Translations under genes and position numbers: made by a program
Origin: Bacteriovorax sp. UBA1852
GTDB lineage: Bacteria; Bdellovibrionota; Bacteriovoracia; Bacteriovoracales; Bacteriovoracaceae
NCBI GenBank assembly: GCA_002338505.1
Contig: DDIK01000051.1
Span: 1 to 27,914, forward strand
Reading direction: 5' to 3'
DNA: 27,914 nucleotides
Shown: one piece after another, positions 8,474 to 15,682 of the stretch
Position numbering within the stretch: the stretch's first letter is position 1
How the letters are laid out: the number at the start of each line of letters is the position of its first letter
The notes under the pieces: model-generated
What the model was told of the DNA's origin: nothing
What the model saw: only the letters and a program-made list of their open reading frames with translations
The model's database searches: none

Positions 8474-8492
8474 TATGAGTTATATACTCATA
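8474..8492. promoter_or_regulatory. Perfect 7+7 inverted repeat before the 8455 gene
   Basis: TATGAGT, spacer TATAT, ACTCATA: a perfect palindrome with 7-base arms in the 91-base gap between aspS and the two-TM gene. Its centre carries a TATA-rich element, so it could be an operator overlapping a -10 region. It is not followed by a T-run on the minus strand, so it does not look like a Rho-independent terminator of aspS. Confidence 0.35.
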
Positions 8493-8546
8493 CTAACTAA
8501 CATGGCGAGTTAAAACAAAGTCGGAAAATTTAGCACTATGCCGAGA

Positions 8547-10307
8547 TTACTTGATCGGTTTGATCTTTAACTCTTCAAACTGCTCTGGACCAGGCACCGA
8601 TGGAGCACCGGCCATAAGATCAGAAGCTGTTGTAGTTTTAGGAAAAGCTATGACGTCTCTAATATTATCTGTTTTGGCAAGAATCATAACAAGTCGATCT
8701 AATCCAAATGCAAGGCCTCCATGTGGAGGTGTTCCATATTTTAGGGCCTCAACAAAGAAGCCAAATTGATGCTTCACTTCTTCTTCACTCATACCAAGAA
8801 TTTCAAACATTCTTTCTTGAACTTTTCCATTATGAATTCTGATCGAACCTCCACCTATCTCATATCCATTACAGACAAGGTCATAAGCTTGAGCTTTGAG
8901 GTTTTTAAGATCATCACTGTAGTATTTATCAAGTTGGTCTTCTTTGACCATTGTAAACGGGTGGTGACAAGCGTAGTAACGTCCATCATCATACTCAAGA
9001 AGTGGAAAGTCATTAACCCAAAGAAACTCATAACCGTCTCCAATAAGATTAAGCTCTTTACCAAGATGTCTTCTTAGGGCATCAGCACTAGCATGTACAA
9101 CTTCTTCCTTATCTGCAAAGAATAGCCAAGTTCCATCTTCTCTCTTTTCAACTTGTTCATATAGTGAAGCGAGATTATCTTCAGAGACAAATTTAGAAAC
9201 TCCACCAGTTGCTTGATCTTTCTCTACTTTAAAGAAGGCAACACCTTTACCACCATATGGCTTAACAACTTCAGCAAACCCATCTAGGATTTTACGTGAG
9301 AAAGTTCCATTCGTAGCAGGAACGAAAATTGCCTTAATCATTCCACCACTTTCAATAGCATTTTTAAATACACCAAAGTCTGTATCTTTAAATAGGTCTG
9401 TTACAATAAGGTGCTTGAGACCAAAGCGAACATCAGGCTTATCGCATCCATAGATATTCATAGCATCATCATAGCTCATAACAGGAATATTAAAATTATC
9501 ATCTAATGGCAGGAGATCCTTTAGCATCTTTGTAACGAGATTCTTTATATATTCTTCTGTTGCAAAAGAAACCTCAATATCAATTTGAGTAAACTCAGGC
9601 TGCCTATCAGCTCTTAAGTCCTCATCTCTAAAACACTTTGCAATTTGAAAGTACTTATCAGTTCCACCAATCATTAATAACTGCTTAAGAGTCTGCGGTG
9701 ATTGAGGAAGAGCATAAACACTTCCAGGATGTACCCTACTTGGAACAATATAGTCTCTTGCCCCTTCTGGAGTAGACTTATAAAGAATTGGAGTCTCTAT
9801 TTCAGAGAAGCCTTCTGCATGAAGAACTTGTCTCACCTTTAAAGATGTTTCAGACCTCAACTTTAAAATATCTTGAAGTCTCTTAGTTCTTAAATCAAGG
9901 TATCTATATTTTAATTTATTATCTTCAGTTGCCTCTGTTGCTCCATATGGAAGAAAGGGAATGCTATTTACATCACACTCAGAAAGAAGCTCAAGTTCTT
10001 CAACTGAAAGCTCAACTTCACCTGTTGCCATATTCTTATTTAGGGCCTCTTCAGGTCTGGCCTGAACTTTTCCCTTAACCCTTACAACAGACTCGAGCTG
10101 ACATCTCTTTAAAATAGAAATATCACCTTTAAAATTTGAAAAACTTAACTGAGTGAGACCGTACTTATCTCTAAGATCAACGAAGTGTAGTCCACCAAGG
10201 TCTCTGTTCTTATTTACCCAACCTGCTAGAACAACATCTGAGCCTATGTCGCTATTTCTTAGTTCTCCACAATTATGAGTTCTCATTAAACCTTTAATAC
10301 CTGACAC
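8547..10307 (-). CDS. aspS: Aspartyl-tRNA synthetase
   Basis: Bacterial-type class II AspRS of 586 residues, which charges tRNA-Asp in the cytoplasm. An N-terminal anticodon-binding OB domain (residues 1-110) is followed by class II motif 1 (around FSEIETPIL, 167-175), motif 2 with FRDEDLRADRQPEFTQID (226-243) and motif 3 GGLAFGLDRLVMIL (about 530-543). The middle contains the bacterial GAD insertion. Length matches E. coli (590). The start is GTG: AAGGAG lies 5 bases upstream, whereas the ATG seven codons later has no such site. In the OB domain the segment RDLGGL has Leu where non-discriminating enzymes often have His, suggesting a tRNA-Asp-specific enzyme; this last point is inference. Confidence 0.97.
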   Translation of the reverse strand: MSGIKGLMRTHNCGELRNSDIGSDVVLAGWVNKNRDLGGLHFVDLRDKYGLTQLSFSNFKGDISILKRCQLESVVRVKGKVQARPEEALNKNMATGEVELSVEELELLSECDVNSIPFLPYGATEATEDNKLKYRYLDLRTKRLQDILKLRSETSLKVRQVLHAEGFSEIETPILYKSTPEGARDYIVPSRVHPGSVYALPQSPQTLKQLLMIGGTDKYFQIAKCFRDEDLRADRQPEFTQIDIEVSFATEEYIKNLVTKMLKDLLPLDDNFNIPVMSYDDAMNIYGCDKPDVRFGLKHLIVTDLFKDTDFGVFKNAIESGGMIKAIFVPATNGTFSRKILDGFAEVVKPYGGKGVAFFKVEKDQATGGVSKFVSEDNLASLYEQVEKREDGTWLFFADKEEVVHASADALRRHLGKELNLIGDGYEFLWVNDFPLLEYDDGRYYACHHPFTMVKEDQLDKYYSDDLKNLKAQAYDLVCNGYEIGGGSIRIHNGKVQERMFEILGMSEEEVKHQFGFFVEALKYGTPPHGGLAFGLDRLVMILAKTDNIRDVIAFPKTTTASDLMAGAPSVPGPEQFEELKIKPIK

Positions 10308-10331
10308 AATGACTCCTTAGATCTTAGCTTC

Positions 10332-10359
10332 TTGCACAAAAAGCTAAACACAGTATAAT
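10332..10359 (+). promoter_or_regulatory. Promoter of the DUF192 gene, predicted leaderless
   Basis: TTGCAC (-35), 16 bases, TATAAT (perfect -10), then 6 bases to the ATG at 10366. The expected transcription start coincides with the start codon. No Shine-Dalgarno sequence is present between the -10 box and the ATG. Confidence 0.55.
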
Positions 10360-10381
10360 AATTAAATGACAAATTTAACAA
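10352..10381 (-). promoter_or_regulatory. Candidate aspS promoter overlapping the DUF192 promoter
   Basis: On the minus strand TTGTTA (4/6), 18 bases, TATACT (5/6) about 45 bases before the aspS GTG. Its -10 box shares four bases with the TATAAT of the divergent DUF192 promoter, so the two promoters would exclude one another. The -35 would lie inside the DUF192 coding start. Confidence 0.35.
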
Positions 10382-10875
10382 AAATCACACTACTCCTTCA
10401 ATTCTTTTTATCATTATATTTTCAAAGTTTTGCGAATGCGCAATTTGTAAATAAACATTGGGGTAAAGACGCTTTCATTTCACCGAATGGGAAGAAGATT
10501 GACGTATCTTTTGCAGTGGGTCTTAAAGAGAAGACAAAAGGACTAAGCGGCCTTGATGAAAGTAAAATGAAAGATAATGAAGGACTCTTCTTTTATTACA
10601 ATACGATGGGACCTATGGCTTTCTGGATGCCAAATACCCATTTCAATCTCGATATAATTTTCTTAGATAAGAACTTACGGATTGTAGCCGTTGAGGAAAA
10701 CGTTAAACACTTTAAAGAAAGTGGACCTCCAGAAGCCGTTCCTACAACAAAGGAATACTTTGCTCAGTACGTGCTTGAACTCAAAGCTGGACAAGCAAAG
10801 AAATATGGTATCTGGCCCGGAAAGTATATAAAATGGGAAAATAAAGATAAATATATAAAGAGATTTTCTAAATAG
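10366..10875 (+). CDS. DUF192 secreted protein
   Basis: A 169-residue DUF192 protein of unknown biochemical role. Residues 1-25 form a signal peptide with likely cleavage after Ala-Asn-Ala (before Gln26), so the protein should be periplasmic or secreted. The family core follows: GLSGL (59-63), GLFFYY (73-78), the hallmark FWMPNTHFNLDIIFLD (86-101) and a C-terminal YVLELKAGQAKKYGI segment. The family usually has a Met-rich and aromatic strand pair here, as seen. It stands alone on the plus strand between divergent aspS and the convergent FtsB-like gene, whose end is only 2 bases away. It has no ribosome-binding site but a near-perfect promoter at its start. Confidence 0.85.
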   Translation: MTNLTKITLLLQFFLSLYFQSFANAQFVNKHWGKDAFISPNGKKIDVSFAVGLKEKTKGLSGLDESKMKDNEGLFFYYNTMGPMAFWMPNTHFNLDIIFLDKNLRIVAVEENVKHFKESGPPEAVPTTKEYFAQYVLELKAGQAKKYGIWPGKYIKWENKDKYIKRFSK

Positions 10876-10877
10876 TC

Positions 10878-11714
10878 TTAGTTCTCTGTCGAAAATAAGA
10901 TAAGATATTCATTCTTATCTATATAACCTAAATGATCTCTCACAAGCTTCTTTTGAAAGATTGAATCATCTCTCATCTGATCAAGTTCGACCATAAGGTT
11001 TTCATTTTCGAGCTTAAGCTCTTTTAATTCCTTTTGCATATTTTGATAGGAAGACTTTGTTTGTTGAAACTCTAATATTCCACCTTCAGAAAAAATTAGT
11101 CTAAGAATTAGAAATCCACAAAAGAGCCATGCGCCTTTAACAAACCATGAAGCCAATTCAAAAGTCTTTTTCTTTCTTTTCTTAGTTGAGCGAGAAGAAG
11201 CAATTCTCTTTGTTTCATAATTCACATTGGCAGAAGATGACTCACTTCTTCTTACCGGTGCTTGTATTTCAATTGAATCATTTGAAGTTACAGGCTTCCT
11301 TGCTGGACCTGCATGAGAAGCCGATGTGGTCATACTTCTCTTTGGTAGCTCTCTTGAAGTGACTTCAGGAGGATTTGAGGATCCTCTTAGTTTTTGAGCA
11401 AGACTAGCTGAAGGTCCTTGGACACTAGAAGAACTTGGCTTAGGAGCAGAAGCATTCATAGACTTATTAGCTCTCATCTTTTGCAATAAAGAACTTGAAG
11501 AGCTCGATTTCCTTACCTGTTCAGGTGAAGATGCATTTTGCCTCAGTCTACTTGCCATTGAATTTGCAGGAGCTGCAGATGACTTTTGCGACATTCTCGC
11601 TTGTCTCTGGGCCATCTTCTTTTTATTGCGATCAATTGCTCTTTGTAATTTTTCATCGGTCGCAGATGACTTAGAAGGTGATACTGGATCTTTTTTTCCA
11701 AATGAAAATTGCAC
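10878..11714 (-). CDS. FtsB/DivIC-like division protein with long disordered N-terminal tail
   Basis: The last 90 of 278 residues look like FtsB/DivIC: a single TM helix (about 189-207), a GGILEF turn, a heptad-repeat coiled coil (about 218-250, with NENLMVEL), and a terminal VRDHLGYIDKNEYLILF element that matches the LG...E.I end of FtsB. FtsB binds FtsL and FtsQ in the divisome and activates septal wall synthesis. Unusually, residues 1-185 are a Ser/Lys/Arg-rich, Pro-containing tail predicted disordered and cytoplasmic; typical FtsB has only a few cytoplasmic residues. The tail has three copies of a short motif (SMASRLR at 52, SLLQKMR at 75, SLAQKLR at 104). GTG start with AGGAAG about 6 bases upstream. 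Confidence 0.75.
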   Translation of the reverse strand: MQFSFGKKDPVSPSKSSATDEKLQRAIDRNKKKMAQRQARMSQKSSAAPANSMASRLRQNASSPEQVRKSSSSSSLLQKMRANKSMNASAPKPSSSSVQGPSASLAQKLRGSSNPPEVTSRELPKRSMTTSASHAGPARKPVTSNDSIEIQAPVRRSESSSANVNYETKRIASSRSTKKRKKKTFELASWFVKGAWLFCGFLILRLIFSEGGILEFQQTKSSYQNMQKELKELKLENENLMVELDQMRDDSIFQKKLVRDHLGYIDKNEYLILFSTEN

Positions 11715-11728
11715 AATTACTTCCTATA

Positions 11729-11749
11729 ATTATAAAGACATCCTGTCTT
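11729..11749 (-). promoter_or_regulatory. -10 box with abutting inverted repeat upstream of the FtsB-like gene
   Basis: On the minus strand a perfect TATAAT (11734-11729) directly follows the inverted repeat AAGACA-GGA-TGTCTT (11749-11735). The repeat would occupy the spacer of the promoter; no good -35 is visible at 17 bases. This layout fits an operator of a regulator, possibly of the MerR-like spacer-binding kind, but that is only inference. Confidence 0.4.
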
Positions 11750-11792
11750 GCTCATATACTATTTTAACTTCAGATAGAATTTTATTCAAATA

Positions 11793-12614
11793 TTAATTTA
11801 AAACTTTTTGTCCCGTTCCTGTTATTTCTTCTAAATTAATCCAAAATCGTCGAATCGTAGCCAACTCAAATAAGAATAATTTTTCAGTTAAAGGAAGCTC
11901 ACAAATAATAGCGGAGTCTTCCTCTACTAATCCATTCTCCAAAATATTTTTAAACTCTTCTATAATTGGATGAATCACTTCATCAGATTCAAGAACAAAA
12001 GACTTTTCACTAATTTTCACGTCCTTAATGGGCAAGTAGTCTCTGATATGATCAACTATTTTTTGAAATCTTACTGATGAAACAACAACGTCACCAATAG
12101 GACCTAGCTTGATTCGATGTGCACTGCTTTCTGTTTTATGAGACTTAAAATTTACTCTAAAACCATTTTCAGTTCTTAAATACCACCAGCTAAAGCCAGG
12201 GTCAGAAATATTACAAACCATTTCTTCTTCCATAGGATATCTCTTAAAAAAGAGCTGATCCACTAAGACCTGTGCTTGTTCTATGTACTCACACTCAAAA
12301 AAGAAAAGAGTTTCAATTTGTTCCTCTGTAATTTTAAATCGCTTTAAGAGAACATTATCTCCTGTTTCAAGTTGCTCAAATGTCTCTCGAATATCTTCTG
12401 TCGCAACACCTCTCAATGATACAGTGTTACCAGCCCATAGAATGTTGTAAACAACGCCTACGGTATCAGGATAAAACTTAGCAGTTTCAATTTCATCATC
12501 TTTGATGTCTTCAAATAATGGATTCTCTAAGAAGAACTCTCGTTCAAATTCTGTGTCATCCAAGTTTTCAGTAAGACGCACAGTTTCTTGAGCCAAGAAG
12601 TCAAACTCTCTCAT
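11793..12614 (-). CDS. Acidic protein of unknown function
   Basis: A 273-residue protein I do not recognise. It has no signal peptide and no transmembrane helix, is rich in Glu and aromatic residues, and should be cytoplasmic. The first 40 residues are strongly acidic; the rest alternates predicted strands and helices (for example an SWWYLRTENGFRVNF strand pair near 140-155 and a long helix near 175-195). It has its own start region with GGGAG about 8 bases before the ATG and a sigma70-type promoter in the 72-base gap upstream. It lies between the FtsB-like gene and a large lipoprotein gene, but nothing in its sequence ties it to division or to the envelope. Confidence 0.65.
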   Translation of the reverse strand: MREFDFLAQETVRLTENLDDTEFEREFFLENPLFEDIKDDEIETAKFYPDTVGVVYNILWAGNTVSLRGVATEDIRETFEQLETGDNVLLKRFKITEEQIETLFFFECEYIEQAQVLVDQLFFKRYPMEEEMVCNISDPGFSWWYLRTENGFRVNFKSHKTESSAHRIKLGPIGDVVVSSVRFQKIVDHIRDYLPIKDVKISEKSFVLESDEVIHPIIEEFKNILENGLVEEDSAIICELPLTEKLFLFELATIRRFWINLEEITGTGQKVLN

Positions 12615-12656
12615 TTACAGATCTCCCTTCCCTAGGAAATTTAGTTACTTATTAAT

Positions 12657-12684
12657 TCTATAGAAATTTAATGCGTTTTGGCAA
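12657..12684 (-). promoter_or_regulatory. Candidate promoter of the 12614 gene
   Basis: Minus strand: TTGCCA (5/6 to -35), 16 bases, TATAGA (4/6 to -10), 42 bases before the ATG. The -35 box lies just after the stop codon of the upstream lipoprotein gene, so this gene can be expressed separately. Confidence 0.4.
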
Positions 12685-12686
12685 CA

Positions 12687-14237
12687 CTAGTTTTGATCGT
12701 TGATAATCTCTTTGACGTCTTTAATCCTCTCACTAGGAACGTCAAGGTTATCTTCAGATTCGAGAGCCTCTTTTGCGAGTGATTCCTGCATGGCCCTTTC
12801 TAGTTCTTGTTCTTTTATAATATCTATCCCTGTTTGATCTTCGACCTCTTGAAGAGCGGCCTCGACTGATTGGTAACCAAAGTACCCAGCAGTATATAAG
12901 AAAGCCAGATCAGCAATAAATCTAATGCCCATGTTTTGATCTGGAAGATGTGTATTCATAAACATCGTTAAGTTCTTTGCATCTTCACGGGCTTCATCCA
13001 TGAGATTGGCAATCCTAGTATAGTGAATATTTTCAGGCTGAGTTTTATAGTAATTATATATTCTATTTCGAGCTTCAAAAGTATCAATTCTTCTCTCCAA
13101 AGTGAGAAGTAATCTTGTATCATTACTTTTTGAAAACTCATTTAAAAAGGCTTCTGCTAAGTTCTTATCACTCTCTTTAGAGAGCGTGATCGCATCAATA
13201 ATTGGAAAATACTTTATTGTCTCTAAATTATCTAAGAGCAAAGCTCGTAATTCCTTTCTAAAGTATGCATTCTTAGTAAAGTCACGTCTCTTGAGTACTG
13301 AGTCCACTACTTCTGCAATAAGAGTGCTAGGTGCACGAGCAATGAGACCCATAAATATTTCAAAGCGCTTTTGTTTTTGCAGACTCTTTATTTGTACAAC
13401 TTTAAGAGAGTTTACATAATTCTCAAGATCTTCAATGCTAGGTCTCTTCAAAGAGTCTGTAATTCCACATGACAGACAATCTCTTAGAAGTTTTGATGTT
13501 TCAACTCTTTCAAGTACACTAATCGCCTTAGATGACATAGAACTATCTTGTCCCACTGAAGCTTTCTCTAGAAACTGACGAGTCACTCTGTACATCTCTA
13601 AATATTTTTGAAGCTTCATCCCCCACTCTATAATAAGATCTTCTTTATAAGTAATTTCACTTTCAATGCGACTAATTATTTTAGATTTTGAGAGTCCTTT
13701 TATTGATTGACTGTTTAAGAACTTGTAATCATCAAGACCATGAATCTCTTTCAACTTTTTGATTATCTGATCAACATCCAAAAGACTTGCAGTTTCTTTT
13801 ACTTGCATCAAATCAATTTTATTATCGAAAGATTTTTTTGAAATAAAATAGGACGTTTCAACTTCTTCAAATAGAGTTCTAATGCTTCTAGATACATTAA
13901 ATGCACTTTCTAAATGCATGAGCTTTCTAATCTTTGAATATGCATAGTTGTCTTGGATATGTTTTTGAGAATATTGCCTATTACCGAAATCAAGCCACCA
14001 GCGAATATCGTCATCAAGGCGTCTTAATCTCTTAGTAAACTCCAAGTCATTCTTATACACACTATACTTTTTCTTTGTACCAACAACACTATAGTATCGA
14101 TAGTCCTTAAATGATGACATTGCACTTGAACAATCTGTATTGTTACTGATGCTGGCAATAGATCTTCTTTTGGAGAAATTTTGAGTCGAACAAGAAGAAG
14201 TTAATAGAAATATCGATATAAGAAATATGTTTTTCAC
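12687..14237 (-). CDS. Large helical lipoprotein, unknown function
   Basis: A 516-residue protein with a short signal ending in LLTSSC (Cys16), a slightly non-canonical lipobox, so likely a lipoprotein. The mature part is predominantly helical with many charged residues and no family I can name. A CLSCG pair lies near the middle, and a hydrophobic stretch (RFIADLAFLYTAGYFGYQSV) near residue 440 is followed by an acidic C-terminus. The start is GTG with AAGAG about 5 bases upstream. It follows the YggT gene by 41 bases on the same strand. The hydrophobic stretch may be a buried helix or a second membrane contact. Function unknown. Confidence 0.7.
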   Translation of the reverse strand: MKNIFLISIFLLTSSCSTQNFSKRRSIASISNNTDCSSAMSSFKDYRYYSVVGTKKKYSVYKNDLEFTKRLRRLDDDIRWWLDFGNRQYSQKHIQDNYAYSKIRKLMHLESAFNVSRSIRTLFEEVETSYFISKKSFDNKIDLMQVKETASLLDVDQIIKKLKEIHGLDDYKFLNSQSIKGLSKSKIISRIESEITYKEDLIIEWGMKLQKYLEMYRVTRQFLEKASVGQDSSMSSKAISVLERVETSKLLRDCLSCGITDSLKRPSIEDLENYVNSLKVVQIKSLQKQKRFEIFMGLIARAPSTLIAEVVDSVLKRRDFTKNAYFRKELRALLLDNLETIKYFPIIDAITLSKESDKNLAEAFLNEFSKSNDTRLLLTLERRIDTFEARNRIYNYYKTQPENIHYTRIANLMDEAREDAKNLTMFMNTHLPDQNMGIRFIADLAFLYTAGYFGYQSVEAALQEVEDQTGIDIIKEQELERAMQESLAKEALESEDNLDVPSERIKDVKEIINDQN

Positions 14238-14278
14238 AATACTCTTATCGGAATATTTTTAAAAAGTTAGAGCTTTTA

Positions 14279-14503
14279 TTACCAGATTGCCTCAAAGACC
14301 TTTAAGCTAGCAATTACTATAATTGGCGATATATCAAAAGGTATTTGATGTGGAGGTAAAATACGTCGAATTGGATTACAAGAGAGGTCAGCAAATTGCT
14401 TAATCTTTATTGCAAAAGGATGGTGCTTGTATTGTGGTAGATAGCTAATAATAACATCAACAATCAATACTAAAATATATAAGTCAATTAAAACTCTAAT
14501 CAC
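14279..14503 (-). CDS. YggT family membrane protein
   Basis: A 74-residue YggT-family protein, about the size of one YggT repeat (many homologues have two). An N-terminal TM helix (about 3-22) is followed by the family signature PIRRILPPHQ and FDISPIIVIASL, which leads into a second TM helix. YggT proteins are linked in different bacteria to cell division, osmotic stress and potassium uptake, and the biochemical role is not settled. GTG start with GAGG about 9 bases upstream. It lies 45 bases after yihY on the same strand, so co-transcription of the two membrane proteins is likely. Confidence 0.85.
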   Translation of the reverse strand: MIRVLIDLYILVLIVDVIISYLPQYKHHPFAIKIKQFADLSCNPIRRILPPHQIPFDISPIIVIASLKVFEAIW

Positions 14504-14548
14504 TTTAAATACCTCGAATGTGTAATATAGGCCCTAAATAATTAAAAC

Positions 14549-15430
14549 TCAAGAAATCTTCTTAAATTTCATCAATTCGAGAGAAATGATAATACTTGAG
14601 TAAAACAGCACCATAATTAGGAAGACCCAAATATACATAAGTACAATAATATAGGAAGCTCCATAACTACTTAAAAGACCAGATGTGACCATATCGGCAT
14701 AGAGATAAAATGTTACTCTGACTAAACTCAAAGAGCTTGTAAAGAGGAAGGCCCCAATTGCAGCCCGCTTTGTATCAACTTTATCGAAGAGAATAAATTT
14801 GTAAAATAAAGTCGCAAATACAACAGTTAAAAAATATGAAATATATTCTGCACTATTAAGGTACTCAAGTAAACTTTGATAGATTTCAGAGAGACTAAAG
14901 TAATCTAAAATATTAAGAATGAAAGGAACTTTTAACATCGTAAAAATAAAACTTAAAAAAGTCGGTAAAAAGAAAACACAAAGAAAGAATGTTATTCCAA
15001 TTGCTAAAAAGACAAATCCTTTTAGATATTTCTTTAAAGAATTATAACTAGTATCATGAGTAATAATTGAGAGATTTCTCCAAATTGAATTAATAAATCC
15101 CATAGAAGAGCCAGCTAAAATTACGAGATTGAATATTGTATATGAACCCTTTGCGTATAGGGCCTTACTAAGAATCTTTCCTATTATCTCAATGGCCCCT
15201 TGTAAATTCGAGGGGATAATTAAACCTAAATACTTAGTAATAATTCGAGTACTCTCACCATCTTCAGGGAGAAAAACCCCTATAATACGAGTGAGAAGTA
15301 GCATCGTCGGAATAAATGTTAGTATAAGATAAAAACTGGAGCTTGATGCCAAAGTAACAAGGTTAACCCTAGAGCACTCATTAAATATATTTCTTAAATA
15401 TTGATAGTAGTTTTTATTTTTTAATTTCAT
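14549..15430 (-). CDS. YihY/BrkB family inner-membrane protein
   Basis: A 293-residue polytopic membrane protein with about six TM helices. The early ASSSSFYLILTFIPTMLLL segment and later FKFILFDKVDTKRAAIGAF segment, in which a conserved loop precedes a TM helix, match the YihY/BrkB family (formerly annotated ribonuclease BN). No enzymatic function is established for the family; transporter-like or scaffold roles are suspected. The ATG at 15430 lies inside the 3' end of the preceding small gene (17-base overlap), with AAGAAG about 9 bases upstream, so translation is probably coupled. Confidence 0.85.
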   Translation of the reverse strand: MKLKNKNYYQYLRNIFNECSRVNLVTLASSSSFYLILTFIPTMLLLTRIIGVFLPEDGESTRIITKYLGLIIPSNLQGAIEIIGKILSKALYAKGSYTIFNLVILAGSSMGFINSIWRNLSIITHDTSYNSLKKYLKGFVFLAIGITFFLCVFFLPTFLSFIFTMLKVPFILNILDYFSLSEIYQSLLEYLNSAEYISYFLTVVFATLFYKFILFDKVDTKRAAIGAFLFTSSLSLVRVTFYLYADMVTSGLLSSYGASYIIVLMYIWVFLIMVLFYSSIIISLELMKFKKIS

Positions 15431-15674
15431 TTTTTAACTTCTTAATCTCATCACAAGCCAAGGTGTATTTCATAGAGCATGATGTATCGAGATATCTTCT
15501 TGATTTTGACTTATCTGATTCTTTATATTCTAAATAAAGTAAGTAGCAGCCAGGCCCATTGCTCTCAGTTAAGCAAACATAATCTAGAATTGATGTTTTA
15601 TAATGAAAGTAAAGACTCGAAGTAACGAGAACAGTTGCCAAAATCAAAATCCAATTTCTTTTTATCTTAGACAA
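15414..15674 (-). CDS. Small one-TM protein with paired cysteines
   Basis: An 86-residue protein with an N-terminal hydrophobic helix (about 7-25) that is either an anchor or an uncleaved signal. The exported part has four Cys in two pairs (CLTESNGPGC and CSMKYTLAC), each bracketing a helix with a Tyr-rich stretch between. This spacing recalls one unit of the cysteine-stapled Sel1/Hcp-like helical repeat, so periplasmic disulfides are likely; that resemblance is weak. The start is TTG, supported by AAGGA about 6 bases upstream, located at the stop of polB (gap 8 bases). Its end overlaps yihY. Function unknown. Confidence 0.6.
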   Translation of the reverse strand: MSKIKRNWILILATVLVTSSLYFHYKTSILDYVCLTESNGPGCYLLYLEYKESDKSKSRRYLDTSCSMKYTLACDEIKKLKNEIKK

Positions 15675-15682
15675 GGTTATCC

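Noticed and set aside
10898..10920. An 8-bp stem with a 7-base loop near the convergent ends of the DUF192 and FtsB-like genes, as a terminator.
   Set aside because: It is AU-rich, lies inside the FtsB-like coding region and lacks a T-run on either strand.
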